From: Alkalimonas sp.
GTDB lineage: Bacteria; Pseudomonadota; Gammaproteobacteria; Enterobacterales; Alteromonadaceae
Length of the DNA: 52,150 nucleotides
NCBI RefSeq assembly: GCF_020831925.1
Contig: NZ_JAFIFQ010000026.1
Span: forward strand, 1-52,150
Direction: 5' to 3'
Shown: positions 1-7,931 of the stretch, one piece after another
Numbering within the stretch: position 1 is the stretch's first letter
Layout of the letters: each line of letters starts with the position of its first letter
Program-made: the position numbers and the translations under genes
Notes under the pieces: model-generated
The model's database searches: none
Seen by the model: only the letters and a program-made list of their open reading frames with translations
What the model was told of the DNA's origin: nothing

Positions 1-160
1 AAAATTAAGTGGACACTTAAATTAGAGTATCAACCTGTGATCGCCGGACGCTTACTAACAAAATAAGCATCATTTCAAACCAACTCTTTATTCCCTGACT
101 TTGCAGCTTTAAAAAAACAGGTATATACTCAGACTATCTACTTGCATGCTGGAGCTTGTG

Positions 161-394
161 ATGAGTACTGGTACTGTGTTTAAAAACAACAACACCCAAG
201 CGGTGCGCTTACCGGTTGATGCGCGTTTTCCTGATGACGTAAAAAAAGTCGCAGTTCGTGTTGTTGGTCAGGATCGCATTCTAACGCCGGTTGCTAATAG
301 CTGGGATTCTTTTTTCCTGCATGGTACTGCGGTTACCGACGATTTTATGACAGAGCGTGCATCACAAGAGCAGCAAGAGCGGGAAGCCTTTTGA
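161..394 (+). CDS. vapB: VapB-type antitoxin
   Basis: Antitoxin half of a type II toxin-antitoxin pair; it should bind and silence the VapC ribonuclease and repress its own promoter through an N-terminal AbrB/MazE-like fold. The 77-residue product begins MSTGTVFKNNNTQAVRLP, the usual VapB opening (a short strand, then NxxQAVRLP). The C-terminal end is charged and probably the VapC-binding tail. The ATG at 161 is preferred over an in-frame ATG at 146 because a GGAG lies at 151-154, six bases before it. Its TGA overlaps the vapC ATG. A gtatatac palindrome at 121-128 next to a TATACT box could be promoter and operator; that part is inference. Confidence 0.88.
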   Translation: MSTGTVFKNNNTQAVRLPVDARFPDDVKKVAVRVVGQDRILTPVANSWDSFFLHGTAVTDDFMTERASQEQQEREAF

Positions 395-795
395 TGCTGA
401 AATACATGCTGGATACCAATATCTGTATCTACGTGATAAAGCGCCGCCCTATCGAAGTGGCTGTAACCTTTAACAAGAATGCAGGCCTGATGTGCATCAG
501 CTCCATTACCTATGCAGAACTTTGCCATGGTGTTGAAAAAAGCGCTAAACCAGAACAAAACCGCCAGGCAGTGGAAGACTTTGTTTCACGACTGGTCATC
601 TTACCCTATGGGGAGAAGGCTGCTCAGCATTATGGTGATATTCGCTCCGAGCTGGAAAAAGCAGGCACCCCAATAGGTGTGAATGATCTGCATATAAGCG
701 GCCATGCCAGAAGTGAGGGGCAAATTCTGGTAACAAACAACCTTAGAGAGTTTGAACGAATTCAGGGTTTAAGGCTGGAAAATTGGATCGAATAG
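394..795 (+). CDS. vapC: VapC-type PIN-domain ribonuclease toxin
   Basis: Toxin of the VapBC pair, a PIN-domain metal-dependent RNase (VapC relatives cut initiator tRNA or rRNA). The 133-residue protein has the PIN acidic residues: D7 in MLDTNICIY, the Glu of TYAELCHGVE and the Asp of GVNDLHISGHA, followed by LVTNNLREFERI, so it looks intact. The start is the ATG at 394, which shares its A with the vapB stop (TGATG) and implies translational coupling; a TTG at 391 is also in frame. The target RNA cannot be read from sequence. Confidence 0.9.
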   Translation: MLKYMLDTNICIYVIKRRPIEVAVTFNKNAGLMCISSITYAELCHGVEKSAKPEQNRQAVEDFVSRLVILPYGEKAAQHYGDIRSELEKAGTPIGVNDLHISGHARSEGQILVTNNLREFERIQGLRLENWIE

Positions 796-845
796 AGAAA
801 TAATCTTTTACACACAGCTCGGATGAAAGGAACAGACTGCGCTTT

Positions 846-998
846 ATGGACACTCATGAGAACTGGAGCCACCAAATTACGTTAGCACTGTTGTGTGAGC
901 AGCTTAAGATTGGTACCGAACAACTTGCGCGAGGCGAAGGCATAGCAGTGACATCCAAAACCACGCTTGATGACTTGTTTGATGACATCAAGCGCTGA
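846..998 (+). CDS. small ORF resembling the tail of an antitoxin
   Basis: A 50-codon ORF on the same strand as vapBC, 50 bases after vapC. The product contains KIGTEQLARGEGI, which recalls the I-x-x-G-x-E-Q-L-x-x-G-x-G pattern found near the C-terminus of ParD-like and other small antitoxins, and ends LDDLFDDIKR. The ribbon-helix-helix DNA-binding segment that would precede it is missing. The frame is open back to 804 but has no ATG upstream of 846. A GAAAGG at 825-830 is too far from 846 to be a convincing ribosome site. It is either an antitoxin remnant or a genuine small protein. No toxin ORF follows. Confidence 0.4.
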   Translation: MDTHENWSHQITLALLCEQLKIGTEQLARGEGIAVTSKTTLDDLFDDIKR

Positions 999-1025
999 TT
1001 TTTATGGCAGCTTACCAGTTGGCTT

Positions 1026-1433
1026 TTAAGCCTTACTAACAATCGTCTGGCCAATCGGCGCTACCGTGAGTGCCGCCAACTTAATGTGCTGCAGGCCAAA
1101 TGGAATGCCGATAATGGTAATAAAGCAGATCAGTGCATGAAACAGGTGCCCTATCGCCAGCCAAATGCCGATAAAGATAAACCAGATGATATTGCCAATA
1201 CTGCCTAAAGCCCCGGTGCCAATATCCTCGGCCCGGTTGATGTAACGCCGGTTGATGCTTTCTTTTCCAAATGGCCAAAAAGCCATTTGGCCAATCACAA
1301 AGCAGGAGCGGCCAAAAGGAATGCCGATGATGCTGATAAAGCAGATAAGACCGGCCAGCCACCAGGCCAGCCCCATCACAAAGCCACCCAGCACGAACCA
1401 AAGTACATTAAAAATAAAGCGAAACAATCCCAT
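1026..1433 (-). CDS. yccF: YccF-family inner membrane protein
   Basis: A 135-residue membrane protein of the YccF family (E. coli YccF is of similar length); its function is not established. It is made of two copies of the family's repeat: each has a hydrophobic stretch followed by IGIPFG (FISIIGIPFGRSCF and FITIIGIPFGLQHI), giving about four membrane segments. A central hydrophilic part contains NRRYINRAEDIG. The start ATG at 1433 is followed at once by the first hydrophobic helix. It stands alone, convergent with the small ORF to its left. The 209 bases upstream hold nothing recognisable. Confidence 0.85.
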   Translation of the reverse strand: MGLFRFIFNVLWFVLGGFVMGLAWWLAGLICFISIIGIPFGRSCFVIGQMAFWPFGKESINRRYINRAEDIGTGALGSIGNIIWFIFIGIWLAIGHLFHALICFITIIGIPFGLQHIKLAALTVAPIGQTIVSKA

Positions 1434-1642
1434 GTTTTATCCTTTCAAAGTGATTTATGTACACGACTTCCTTGTAGTAAGCAGCGAGCATGCCAACTTT
1501 TATATTATTTTTAATCAGTAACTTACACTTACAGTGATACCTGCAATAGCCTGCCCAGCCAAAAGGTTAGTCAATCTCACCTTAATTTAGCTGCTATGGC
1601 AATAGCCGATGCCTGCTTTATCGTTGCAATGGTTCGCTTCGA

Positions 1643-2218
1643 TCAGGGCAGGATATCTGCGCTAGCGGGGATCAGGCCACCAGGCATACGGCTGGCCATT
1701 GCCAGTAAGCGCCCGCGATGCTGCTGCAACGCTGCTTTATCTGCCTCGGTCAGGCAGGGGCCGATGGCCTGGGTCATGTGCTCGGTTTGATCCAACACCT
1801 GAACAGTTTGCTGGCGCTGTGGCTCTGGTAAGAATGGTAAAGCGCGCCGCGATACCTGCAGCATGGGCCGCATTGAATCCAGCACCGGCCAACTGCCCTT
1901 GGCGGTTAACTCCATAAAAAGCGGCGCTGTCAGCGCGTGCTCTGCCAAAATCCTATCCACCTCGTCCAGATAGCCCTGGCCCTCTTGCTGCGCCCGAACT
2001 TCGGCGGCATGGCGCGACCAATCACAATGCGCTTGCAAGCGAACTTGATACAACGAAGCGACGTTGTCCTGCTCTACCTTAGCCAGAGCCGGCAAAGCCG
2101 CTTCCAGTTTGGTCAGGTTGGCATCGGTTAGCACCGTATCGGCCCATGCAGTGCCAGCCACTACCAACAAGGGGGCCAGACTACAGAAACTGATCACGCG
2201 ACTGAGGCTTTTATTCAT
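1643..2218 (-). CDS. hypothetical exported protein
   Basis: A 191-residue protein of no family I recognise. The ATG at 2218 gives a clear signal peptide: a KSLSR basic end, a hydrophobic core (VISFCSLAPLLVVAG) and a TAWA-D cleavage site. The mature part is mostly alpha-helical, rich in Ala, Gln and Leu, with one CDW and one GPCLTE cysteine that could form a disulfide. The reading frame stays open far upstream of 2218, but that region precedes the signal peptide and is not taken as coding. It is probably periplasmic. It lies 118 bases downstream of the MaoC-like gene on the same strand. Confidence 0.65.
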   Translation of the reverse strand: MNKSLSRVISFCSLAPLLVVAGTAWADTVLTDANLTKLEAALPALAKVEQDNVASLYQVRLQAHCDWSRHAAEVRAQQEGQGYLDEVDRILAEHALTAPLFMELTAKGSWPVLDSMRPMLQVSRRALPFLPEPQRQQTVQVLDQTEHMTQAIGPCLTEADKAALQQHRGRLLAMASRMPGGLIPASADILP

Positions 2219-2336
2219 GCTTAGATACCTTATAGTGGCTAAAGGCTGATGATAGGTTTCACAGCCGGTTGCTTGCTTAAACCCCATAAGAAGCTTCTCA
2301 GCCTGAACCTGCGCTGAAATCAACCACAGTGTTGCC

Positions 2337-3227
2337 TCAACACTCGTTGCGGATAGGCATGATTGTGCCCTGCAAATGACAAAGAACGCCATCGGCAGAG
2401 AGCAGCGCAAAATCACAGCCATCTGTTGTTGATTGCCAATGACACTGTACTTTGGCAGGCAGAAAAATGGGCTTGGCAAAACGCACCTCGACCTGATAAG
2501 GCGGTTCAGGTAAGGCCCCCTGTGCTGCCAGCTCGGCCAGGCAGCGGGCTTTGCTCCACATGCCGTGAGCGATGTTGGCTTTAAAGCCAAACAAGCGGGC
2601 AAGCAAAGGGTGCAGATGAATAGGGTTTAGATCGCCGGATAAACGACCATAGCGCCAGCCCAGGCTGGCTGGCAGCGTCCATAGGGTACTATGCTGTGCC
2701 AGGGACAATACAGCATTTGTCGCTGCAGGTGGTAGCCTATCCTGTTTAGGGTCGCTTTGTTGCTGACGTTGCAAATAGCTGGCTCTGCTGCGCCACACCA
2801 GTTGTCCATGCTGATAGAAGGCAATCTCCAGCCAAACCAGCTGGCCTTTGGCATGCGGCTCTGGCAAGCCAGAGTGCACCGCCATGCGCACCGGACTGTG
2901 CGGATCTGGTGGTGCCAACACTTCAATGCGGTTCGTCAGATGCACCAGGCCAATGGCTGCCAATGGAAATCGGCGCTGAGTTAACAGATAAAGCTGCAAA
3001 GGAAAGCTTGCCACCTGAAACCAGCAAGGTGCACTATGCTGGCTTGGATGCTGGCACAGTGTCAGATAATCCACCGGTTGTGGCAAAGCTGGTAACAGCA
3101 CTTCGGCACTTAGGCTCTCGGATGCTTTGCTACCACGCGCCATCAATGCCCTGAAGTAGCTGGCTGTAAGATTCGGTAATTTCTGCGCTGATAACAAAGA
3201 GCGCGCGGCTGGGTTATTTTTATCCAA
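2337..3227 (-). CDS. MaoC-like hotdog-fold acyl dehydratase
   Basis: A 296-residue protein whose C-terminal third carries the MaoC/R-specific enoyl hydratase signature: YGRLSGDLNPIHLHP followed by GFKANIAHGMW. In that family the Asp and His of SGDxNPIH are the catalytic pair that hydrate or dehydrate acyl-CoA or acyl-ACP thioesters. The N-terminal half should be a second, non-catalytic hotdog domain, as in two-domain MaoC proteins. Substrate is unknown; a role in fatty acid or polyketide-like metabolism is inference. It is monocistronic or leads into the exported protein at 1643. Confidence 0.8.
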   Translation of the reverse strand: MDKNNPAARSLLSAQKLPNLTASYFRALMARGSKASESLSAEVLLPALPQPVDYLTLCQHPSQHSAPCWFQVASFPLQLYLLTQRRFPLAAIGLVHLTNRIEVLAPPDPHSPVRMAVHSGLPEPHAKGQLVWLEIAFYQHGQLVWRSRASYLQRQQQSDPKQDRLPPAATNAVLSLAQHSTLWTLPASLGWRYGRLSGDLNPIHLHPLLARLFGFKANIAHGMWSKARCLAELAAQGALPEPPYQVEVRFAKPIFLPAKVQCHWQSTTDGCDFALLSADGVLCHLQGTIMPIRNEC

Positions 3228-3310
3228 AATGATCCAATTTGGCTGAAATTCACTAGGCTTTGATACTAACGACTATTGTTTGTTGTTCGCAACCACCCTG
3301 GAGATCCTAA

Positions 3311-4180
3311 ATGCGCACATTACAACTACTATCACTGTTCCTCTGCAGTGCTTTGCTACTTTTTAGCGGCCGGGCACTGGCCGACCGCTTTGCCGATGTA
3401 CAGATAGAAGCTACCGAGCTTGCCCCGGGACTTTATATGTTGATAGGAGCCGGCGGCAATATGGCAGCCCTGACCGGGGATGATGGCATCCTGCTGATTG
3501 ATGCCCAGTTTGCCGAAATGGCTGGCAAGATTGAAGCCAAACTTGATGAACTGGCGCAAGGGCAAAGGCTGCAAGTATTGGTCAATACCCACTTTCATGG
3601 CGACCATGTCGGTGGAAATGCCAAACTGGCCGCAGATGGCCGCATTATCGCTCACGACAATGTGCGAAAGCGCCTGCGAGCGGATAGTAACTTCCCGGCG
3701 GAAGGCTTGCCAAACCTGACCTTCACCGACCAATTAAGCCTGCACATGAATGGACAGACAATTTTGCTGACCGCCATGCAGCCAAGCCATACCGATGGCG
3801 ACAGCATTGTCTGGTTTAAAGCGGCGAATGTGGTGCATATGGGCGATCTGATGTTTGAGGGACGTTTCCCATTTGTCGACACCAATTCAGGCGGCAACCT
3901 GCAGGCTTATATGGACGTAACCCGCCATGTCATTGCCAACATTGATGCCAGCACTCAGGTGATCCCAGGCCATGGCGCTTTAACCAACCGAGCTGGCTTA
4001 GAACGCGAATTGCATATGATGGAAGCCACTCTGGCTCAGGTACAGCAGTATAAAAGCGAGGGCCTGACACTGGAATCGATGATAACGCGCGGCCTGGGCG
4101 AGCAGTGGCGCGGCTGGCACTGGAGTTTCATTACCGAAGAGCGCTGGATCCGCACTTTATATCAGGCACTGGCAGATTAA
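3311..4180 (+). CDS. exported metallo-beta-lactamase-fold hydrolase
   Basis: A 289-residue protein with a signal peptide (hydrophobic core LLSLFLCSALLLFSG, cleavage after GRALA) and a metallo-beta-lactamase fold. The first zinc motif is NTHFHGDHVGGN; the later ligands are the His of MQPSHTDGD, the Asp of HMGDLMFEG and the His of IPGHG. It is therefore likely a periplasmic zinc hydrolase. The fold covers lactamases, thioesterases, lactonases and others. The HMGDLMFEGRFPF stretch is typical of the SoxH/quinoprotein-relay-like or general MBL members rather than a proven lactamase, so no resistance role is claimed. GGAG lies at 3300-3303, seven bases before the ATG. Confidence 0.82.
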   Translation: MRTLQLLSLFLCSALLLFSGRALADRFADVQIEATELAPGLYMLIGAGGNMAALTGDDGILLIDAQFAEMAGKIEAKLDELAQGQRLQVLVNTHFHGDHVGGNAKLAADGRIIAHDNVRKRLRADSNFPAEGLPNLTFTDQLSLHMNGQTILLTAMQPSHTDGDSIVWFKAANVVHMGDLMFEGRFPFVDTNSGGNLQAYMDVTRHVIANIDASTQVIPGHGALTNRAGLERELHMMEATLAQVQQYKSEGLTLESMITRGLGEQWRGWHWSFITEERWIRTLYQALAD

Positions 4181-4218
4181 AGCTGCGCCCTGCTCTCTTA
4201 TGCTCTCTTAGCCGAAAT

Positions 4219-4241
4219 GGGCTAGCCAGACTGGCTAGCCC
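4219..4241. terminator. perfect hairpin between convergent genes
   Basis: A 10-base-pair perfect inverted repeat (GGGCTAGCCA, three-base loop, TGGCTAGCCC) lies between the convergent MBL and rluF genes and overlaps the rluF stop. It has no clear T-run on either side, so it may end transcription weakly in both directions or protect the RNA ends. Confidence 0.45.
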
Positions 4242-5047
4242 GAGTGGTATGAACGCTTTGGCCGCTCGATGCGTGGTTGATGGCCTCGCTTTTTGACACC
4301 AGCTCCGGCTCCTTGCGATGCTTCTTCAGTTTTCACCGAGTCTTTCAGCAAATCACTCAGCAAAGCAAACTCAGCTGGGGTTACTTCACGCCACTGACCA
4401 GGTTTTAAATCGGCCAGCTGAATGCTCATAATGCGAATGCGTTTTAAGCGGGTCACTTCAAAACCAAGATAAGCGGTCATACGGCGGATTTGCCGGTTTA
4501 GTCCTTGGGTCAGAATAATGGAAAACCTATCCGGCCCAATTTGCGTGACCTTGCACGGCTTGGTTACTGTGCCAAGAATGGGCACGCCAGCCGCCATCCG
4601 TTGGCAAAACTGGCGGTTGATGGGCTTATCAACACTAACCAGATATTCTTTTTCGTGGGCATTGCCGGCACGCAAAATCTTATTGACGATGTCGCCATCG
4701 TTGGTTAGCAAGATCAGGCCGGAAGAAGGTTTATCCAGCCGGCCTATCGGGAAAATGCGCTGTGGATAATTCACCGCATCGACAATATTGCCTTTGACCG
4801 CGGTGTCGGTGGTACAGACCACCCCCACCGGCTTGTGGTACACCAGATAGACCGCCTTAGGCTTGGCTTTCAGCGGCTGCCCCGCCACCACGATATAGTC
4901 GCTGTCGCTCACCTTCATGCCAGTTTCAGCCAGGCTGCCATTGACCAGCACCTGGCCCTGTTCAATCAACCGATCGGCTTCGCGCCGTGAACAGATACCG
5001 GTTTCACTGATGTATTTATTCAGGCGCATGCCTGCTGCTTCGCTCAA
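4235..5047 (-). CDS. rluF: 23S rRNA pseudouridine synthase RluF
   Basis: Makes pseudouridine in 23S rRNA (U2604 in E. coli). An S4 RNA-binding domain covers about residues 7-55 (RLNKYISETGICSRREADR), then the RsuA/RluB/E/F catalytic domain with the catalytic Asp105 in GRLDKPSSGL and the family's GLNRQIRRM. The stretches KILRAGNAHEKEYLV and GVPILGTVTK match RluF rather than RluB/E. The start is taken as TTG at 5047, because GGAG lies eight bases upstream and E. coli RluF also has a seven-residue extension before RLNKYIS; an ATG at 5029 is the alternative. The C-terminal tail is basic. Five bases separate it from cpdB, so the two may be cotranscribed. Confidence 0.92.
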   Translation of the reverse strand: MSEAAGMRLNKYISETGICSRREADRLIEQGQVLVNGSLAETGMKVSDSDYIVVAGQPLKAKPKAVYLVYHKPVGVVCTTDTAVKGNIVDAVNYPQRIFPIGRLDKPSSGLILLTNDGDIVNKILRAGNAHEKEYLVSVDKPINRQFCQRMAAGVPILGTVTKPCKVTQIGPDRFSIILTQGLNRQIRRMTAYLGFEVTRLKRIRIMSIQLADLKPGQWREVTPAEFALLSDLLKDSVKTEEASQGAGAGVKKRGHQPRIERPKRSYHSG

Positions 5048-5052
5048 AATGC

Positions 5053-6993
5053 TTACTCCGGCAGATACTGATAGCGGCCATAGCCGTCATCATCCAGGCC
5101 AATAAACTGCAGGCGTGGATGCTGTTCAGCTTTGGCTTTGGTTGCTTCCAGGCTGCTGCTGCGAAACTCCAGCCGAGCCCCGACCGGCAGCTTTAGTTGC
5201 CAGTTCTGTTGCAATTGCACCGGAATGGCTTCGCCGTGCTGCTTTGCCTGCTCGCGGGTGAAGGCAGCAATGATCTGCCGAACTTCCATTTGACCGGTGT
5301 AATGCACCGGTGCTGTTGTGGCATGGGGAAAAAAGCCGCCACCACTGACCCGGTAATTGTTGGTGGCCAGCAAAAAGCGCTGATCGGCACGAACCGGCTG
5401 GCCCTGATAGCTCAATTCAACAATACGATGGCTATCACTCACTTGTTGGCCTTCGCCATCAAAACGTGCAGGTTGGCTCAAATCAATGCGGTAGCTAAGC
5501 CCGCTCATCATGTCGAAGTTGTAACTGGGAATGCGCGGTGCCAGCAGTTGCTGCCACTCATCCTTACCTGCTTCGACGGTGTTAAAGGTTCGGGCCGACA
5601 TTTCCAGCCAGTCACGCAGTTCACTGCCACTGAGCTCTATCACCCGCAAGGTATTGGGGTAAATGTACAGATCCGCGATGTTACCCAGGGTCAGTGGGCC
5701 AGCAGCCAGATGGGTATAATCTTCCGGCCCGCCAAAGCCACTGCGAAAAGGTGCCGCCGCACTGATAATGGGGAAATCCGGCAGCTCACCTTGCTGCTGC
5801 AAGGTTTTTGCATACCAGCTTTGCGCCTGATTGACCCAAGATACAGCCGTATTCGGTGCTACCCGGGCAAAGAAGTTTTCAATGGCGCCATCGGTAGCTC
5901 CCAAAGGCTGATTCAGCATCGCCAGGGTTTGCGCTTGCTCGTCGCTCAGTAAGGCCACCAGCAATTCATCGCGCTCTGGACCCACCTGGCGTAACTCACT
6001 GGCAGCATGAACCACCTGCCAGCTGCCATCGGTCTGCTTAAGCGTTAAATCTATCACCCCAAGATGACTGCCATACTGGCCTCCCATCACGGCAGGTACG
6101 CCATGAATGAAACCACGCTCGGCATCCACCCCGGCCATGCCCTGATAATCCGGCCCCGGTAGTTGCCGGTGCTGATGGCCCAGCAATAAAGCATCTACCC
6201 CTTCAACTTGTGCCAGATAAAGCCCGGTTTGCTCGGCACCTTCCGGGTAGTCGCCGTAATCCCTCAGACCGGTATGGGCAATCACCACCACCACATCCGC
6301 CCCTTCAGCGCGCATTTTCGGCACAAAATACTGAGCAGTAGCTACCATATCCCGTGCTTGTACCCGGCCCTCGAGATGATGCCGATCCCAACGCAGAATA
6401 TCCGGCGGTACCAGGCCCAAAATCCCCACCTGAATATCATGGCGCTGCATATCAGTGCCAACAAAGCTATGGCTTTGAATCACATAAGGCGTATAGCGGC
6501 TAGCCTGCCAGTCGTCCGCTGCGGCATCCGGCTCAAACACATTGGCCGATAAAAACGGAAAAGTGGCACCTTCAATGGTGGCATCCAGAAACTCCAGGCC
6601 ATAGTTAAATTCATGATTACCGAGCGCCGCGGCATCATAGCCCAGATAGTTCATCGCCCGGATCACCGGATGGCGTTGCTGCTTAAGATACACCAAACCC
6701 TGAGCATGGGCCCAATCGCCAAGCGCACTGCCCTGAATGGTATCTCCGTTATCAAGCAAAAGGCTGTTTGGCTGCTCCAGCCTGGCCTGATGCACCAAAG
6801 CCGCAGTATGCGCCAAGCCAAAACGATCGGTCTCACGCTGCTGGAAATAATCGTACCCCAGCATGTGGGCGTGCAAATCATTGGTATGCATAATTCGCAG
6901 CTCGAGGTGCTGCACCCGCTCCGGGCTTGGTGAACACCCGGTCAAAGACAAAGCAAACAGCGCCAGCAATGCAAAAGTGGTGGTTTTTCTCAT
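5053..6993 (-). CDS. cpdB: CpdB-type 2',3'-cyclic nucleotide phosphodiesterase/3'-nucleotidase, lipoprotein
   Basis: Periplasmic nucleotide scavenging enzyme that opens 2',3'-cyclic nucleotides and removes the 3'-phosphate. The 646-residue protein has a calcineurin-type phosphoesterase domain with metal motifs HTNDLHAH, DNGDTIQG, GNHEFNYG and GHQHRQLPG, followed by the 5'-nucleotidase C-terminal substrate domain. FDYY-like spacing after the first motif (YDYFQQRETDRFGLAH) fits CpdB better than UshA. LSLTGC is a lipobox, so unlike soluble E. coli CpdB it should be lipid-anchored. The ATG at 6993 is chosen (GAAGAGAG just upstream) over one eight codons earlier. Confidence 0.88.
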   Translation of the reverse strand: MRKTTTFALLALFALSLTGCSPSPERVQHLELRIMHTNDLHAHMLGYDYFQQRETDRFGLAHTAALVHQARLEQPNSLLLDNGDTIQGSALGDWAHAQGLVYLKQQRHPVIRAMNYLGYDAAALGNHEFNYGLEFLDATIEGATFPFLSANVFEPDAAADDWQASRYTPYVIQSHSFVGTDMQRHDIQVGILGLVPPDILRWDRHHLEGRVQARDMVATAQYFVPKMRAEGADVVVVIAHTGLRDYGDYPEGAEQTGLYLAQVEGVDALLLGHQHRQLPGPDYQGMAGVDAERGFIHGVPAVMGGQYGSHLGVIDLTLKQTDGSWQVVHAASELRQVGPERDELLVALLSDEQAQTLAMLNQPLGATDGAIENFFARVAPNTAVSWVNQAQSWYAKTLQQQGELPDFPIISAAAPFRSGFGGPEDYTHLAAGPLTLGNIADLYIYPNTLRVIELSGSELRDWLEMSARTFNTVEAGKDEWQQLLAPRIPSYNFDMMSGLSYRIDLSQPARFDGEGQQVSDSHRIVELSYQGQPVRADQRFLLATNNYRVSGGGFFPHATTAPVHYTGQMEVRQIIAAFTREQAKQHGEAIPVQLQQNWQLKLPVGARLEFRSSSLEATKAKAEQHPRLQFIGLDDDGYGRYQYLPE

Positions 6994-7170
6994 GGAACTC
7001 TCTTCATTAGGCTTCACTAAGATCCTGAATCAGCGAATTGTAGCATTTTTTGCGTGACAATTTTACGGCCTTTACTCTCAGCTTGTGTCAAATTGCGCTC
7101 AAGTTTCCTGTATTTGAGGCGATAACCTCTATGTACCGGATAACCCGCTCACTCAGATGGAGGATGCAGC

Positions 7171-7446
7171 ATGAACGAACAAAGTCGCTTAGAAAAATTA
7201 CGCAACCTTGGCGTTCGCCTGCACGAACTGCAGTTGGTTCAGCCTGCGGCTGGGAAGTCCTACACCTCGGTTGCACTGAATTACCTGTTCAGCCGTCATG
7301 AGCTCACCCGCCCTTGTGGGCAGTCGCTGGATGTCACCTTACGATCTCTGGCTGACGCCATTGTGCAAAAGCATCAATTGAAATTTAGCCGTTTTGATTC
7401 CGACTCCATTATCGACTACTTTTGCCGCCTTTACCGGGCCCACTAA
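7171..7446 (+). CDS. hypothetical small protein
   Basis: A 91-residue protein of no family I recognise. It starts at an ATG with GGAGG at 7158-7162, so it is very likely translated. The sequence is soluble, has two cysteines (RPCGQ and YFCRL), a helical N-terminus (QSRLEKLRNLGVRLHELQLV) and no signal or membrane segment. It is divergent from cpdB, with 177 bases between them, and 89 bases before the cupin gene. Confidence 0.65.
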   Translation: MNEQSRLEKLRNLGVRLHELQLVQPAAGKSYTSVALNYLFSRHELTRPCGQSLDVTLRSLADAIVQKHQLKFSRFDSDSIIDYFCRLYRAH

Positions 7447-7452
7447 CGATTG

Positions 7453-7474
7453 CTGCTGCGCTGCAACGCAGCAG
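7453..7474 (+). terminator. hairpin after the small hypothetical gene
   Basis: CTGCTGCG and CGCAGCAG form an eight-base-pair stem with a six-base loop just after the stop of the 7171 gene. There is no T-run, so it may be only a weak terminator or a processing site. Confidence 0.35.
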
Positions 7475-7535
7475 TTCACTGGACAGACTACTGGCCTTCT
7501 TTTAAGCTGTTCCCTTTAATGAAGAGGGCCTGTCC

Positions 7536-7931
7536 ATGAGTTTTTCCGCCGTTCTGGTCGCTTTGCCAGCTATCGTCTGTTCGGCGGTCGTGTTGCATTT
7601 GCCTAAGCTGACAGCACCAGCCGATGCCCCGGCCATTCACAACCAACCTTTGGCAACAACGGAGCATAGCAGCAGTTTTTTACTGACCATCACAGGTGTT
7701 GTACCCAACCATTACCACCAGCGCCATACCGAGCAAATCTATGTGCTGCAAGGCAGCGCTCGCATGCGCCTGGCCGATGATGAACTAAACATTCAATCGG
7801 GTGACTACCTGCTGATCCCGCCAGGTACTGTTCATGGAGTACTGGAAATCACTTCCGAGCAACCACTAAAAGTTCTGTCCATTCAATCGCCCCGCTTTGA
7901 TCCAACGGATCGGGTGCTGGTAGACGACTGA
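7536..7931 (+). CDS. cupin-domain protein with N-terminal hydrophobic anchor
   Basis: A 131-residue single-domain cupin. The first cupin motif is recognisable as HYHQRHTEQIYVLQGSARM (the two His and the Glu are the metal ligands) and the second as SGDYLLIPPGTVHGV (third His). A hydrophobic segment at residues 3-22 may anchor it or export it. The reaction is unknown; metal-binding cupins of this size include dioxygenases, isomerases and sensors. The stop codon overlaps the ATG of the next gene (TGATG), so the two are translated as a unit. Confidence 0.78.
   Translation: MSFSAVLVALPAIVCSAVVLHLPKLTAPADAPAIHNQPLATTEHSSSFLLTITGVVPNHYHQRHTEQIYVLQGSARMRLADDELNIQSGDYLLIPPGTVHGVLEITSEQPLKVLSIQSPRFDPTDRVLVDD

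Noticed and set aside
1-120. Complete insertion sequence at the left edge
   Set aside because: Only an end-like string is present, with no transposase or second repeat in the window.
3311-4180. True beta-lactamase resistance gene
   Set aside because: The fold and zinc ligands are shared by many hydrolases, and nothing in the sequence or context singles out lactam cleavage.
5197-5952. 251-codon open frame on the plus strand inside cpdB
   Set aside because: It is a shadow of a strongly supported gene, has no ribosome site and no family features.
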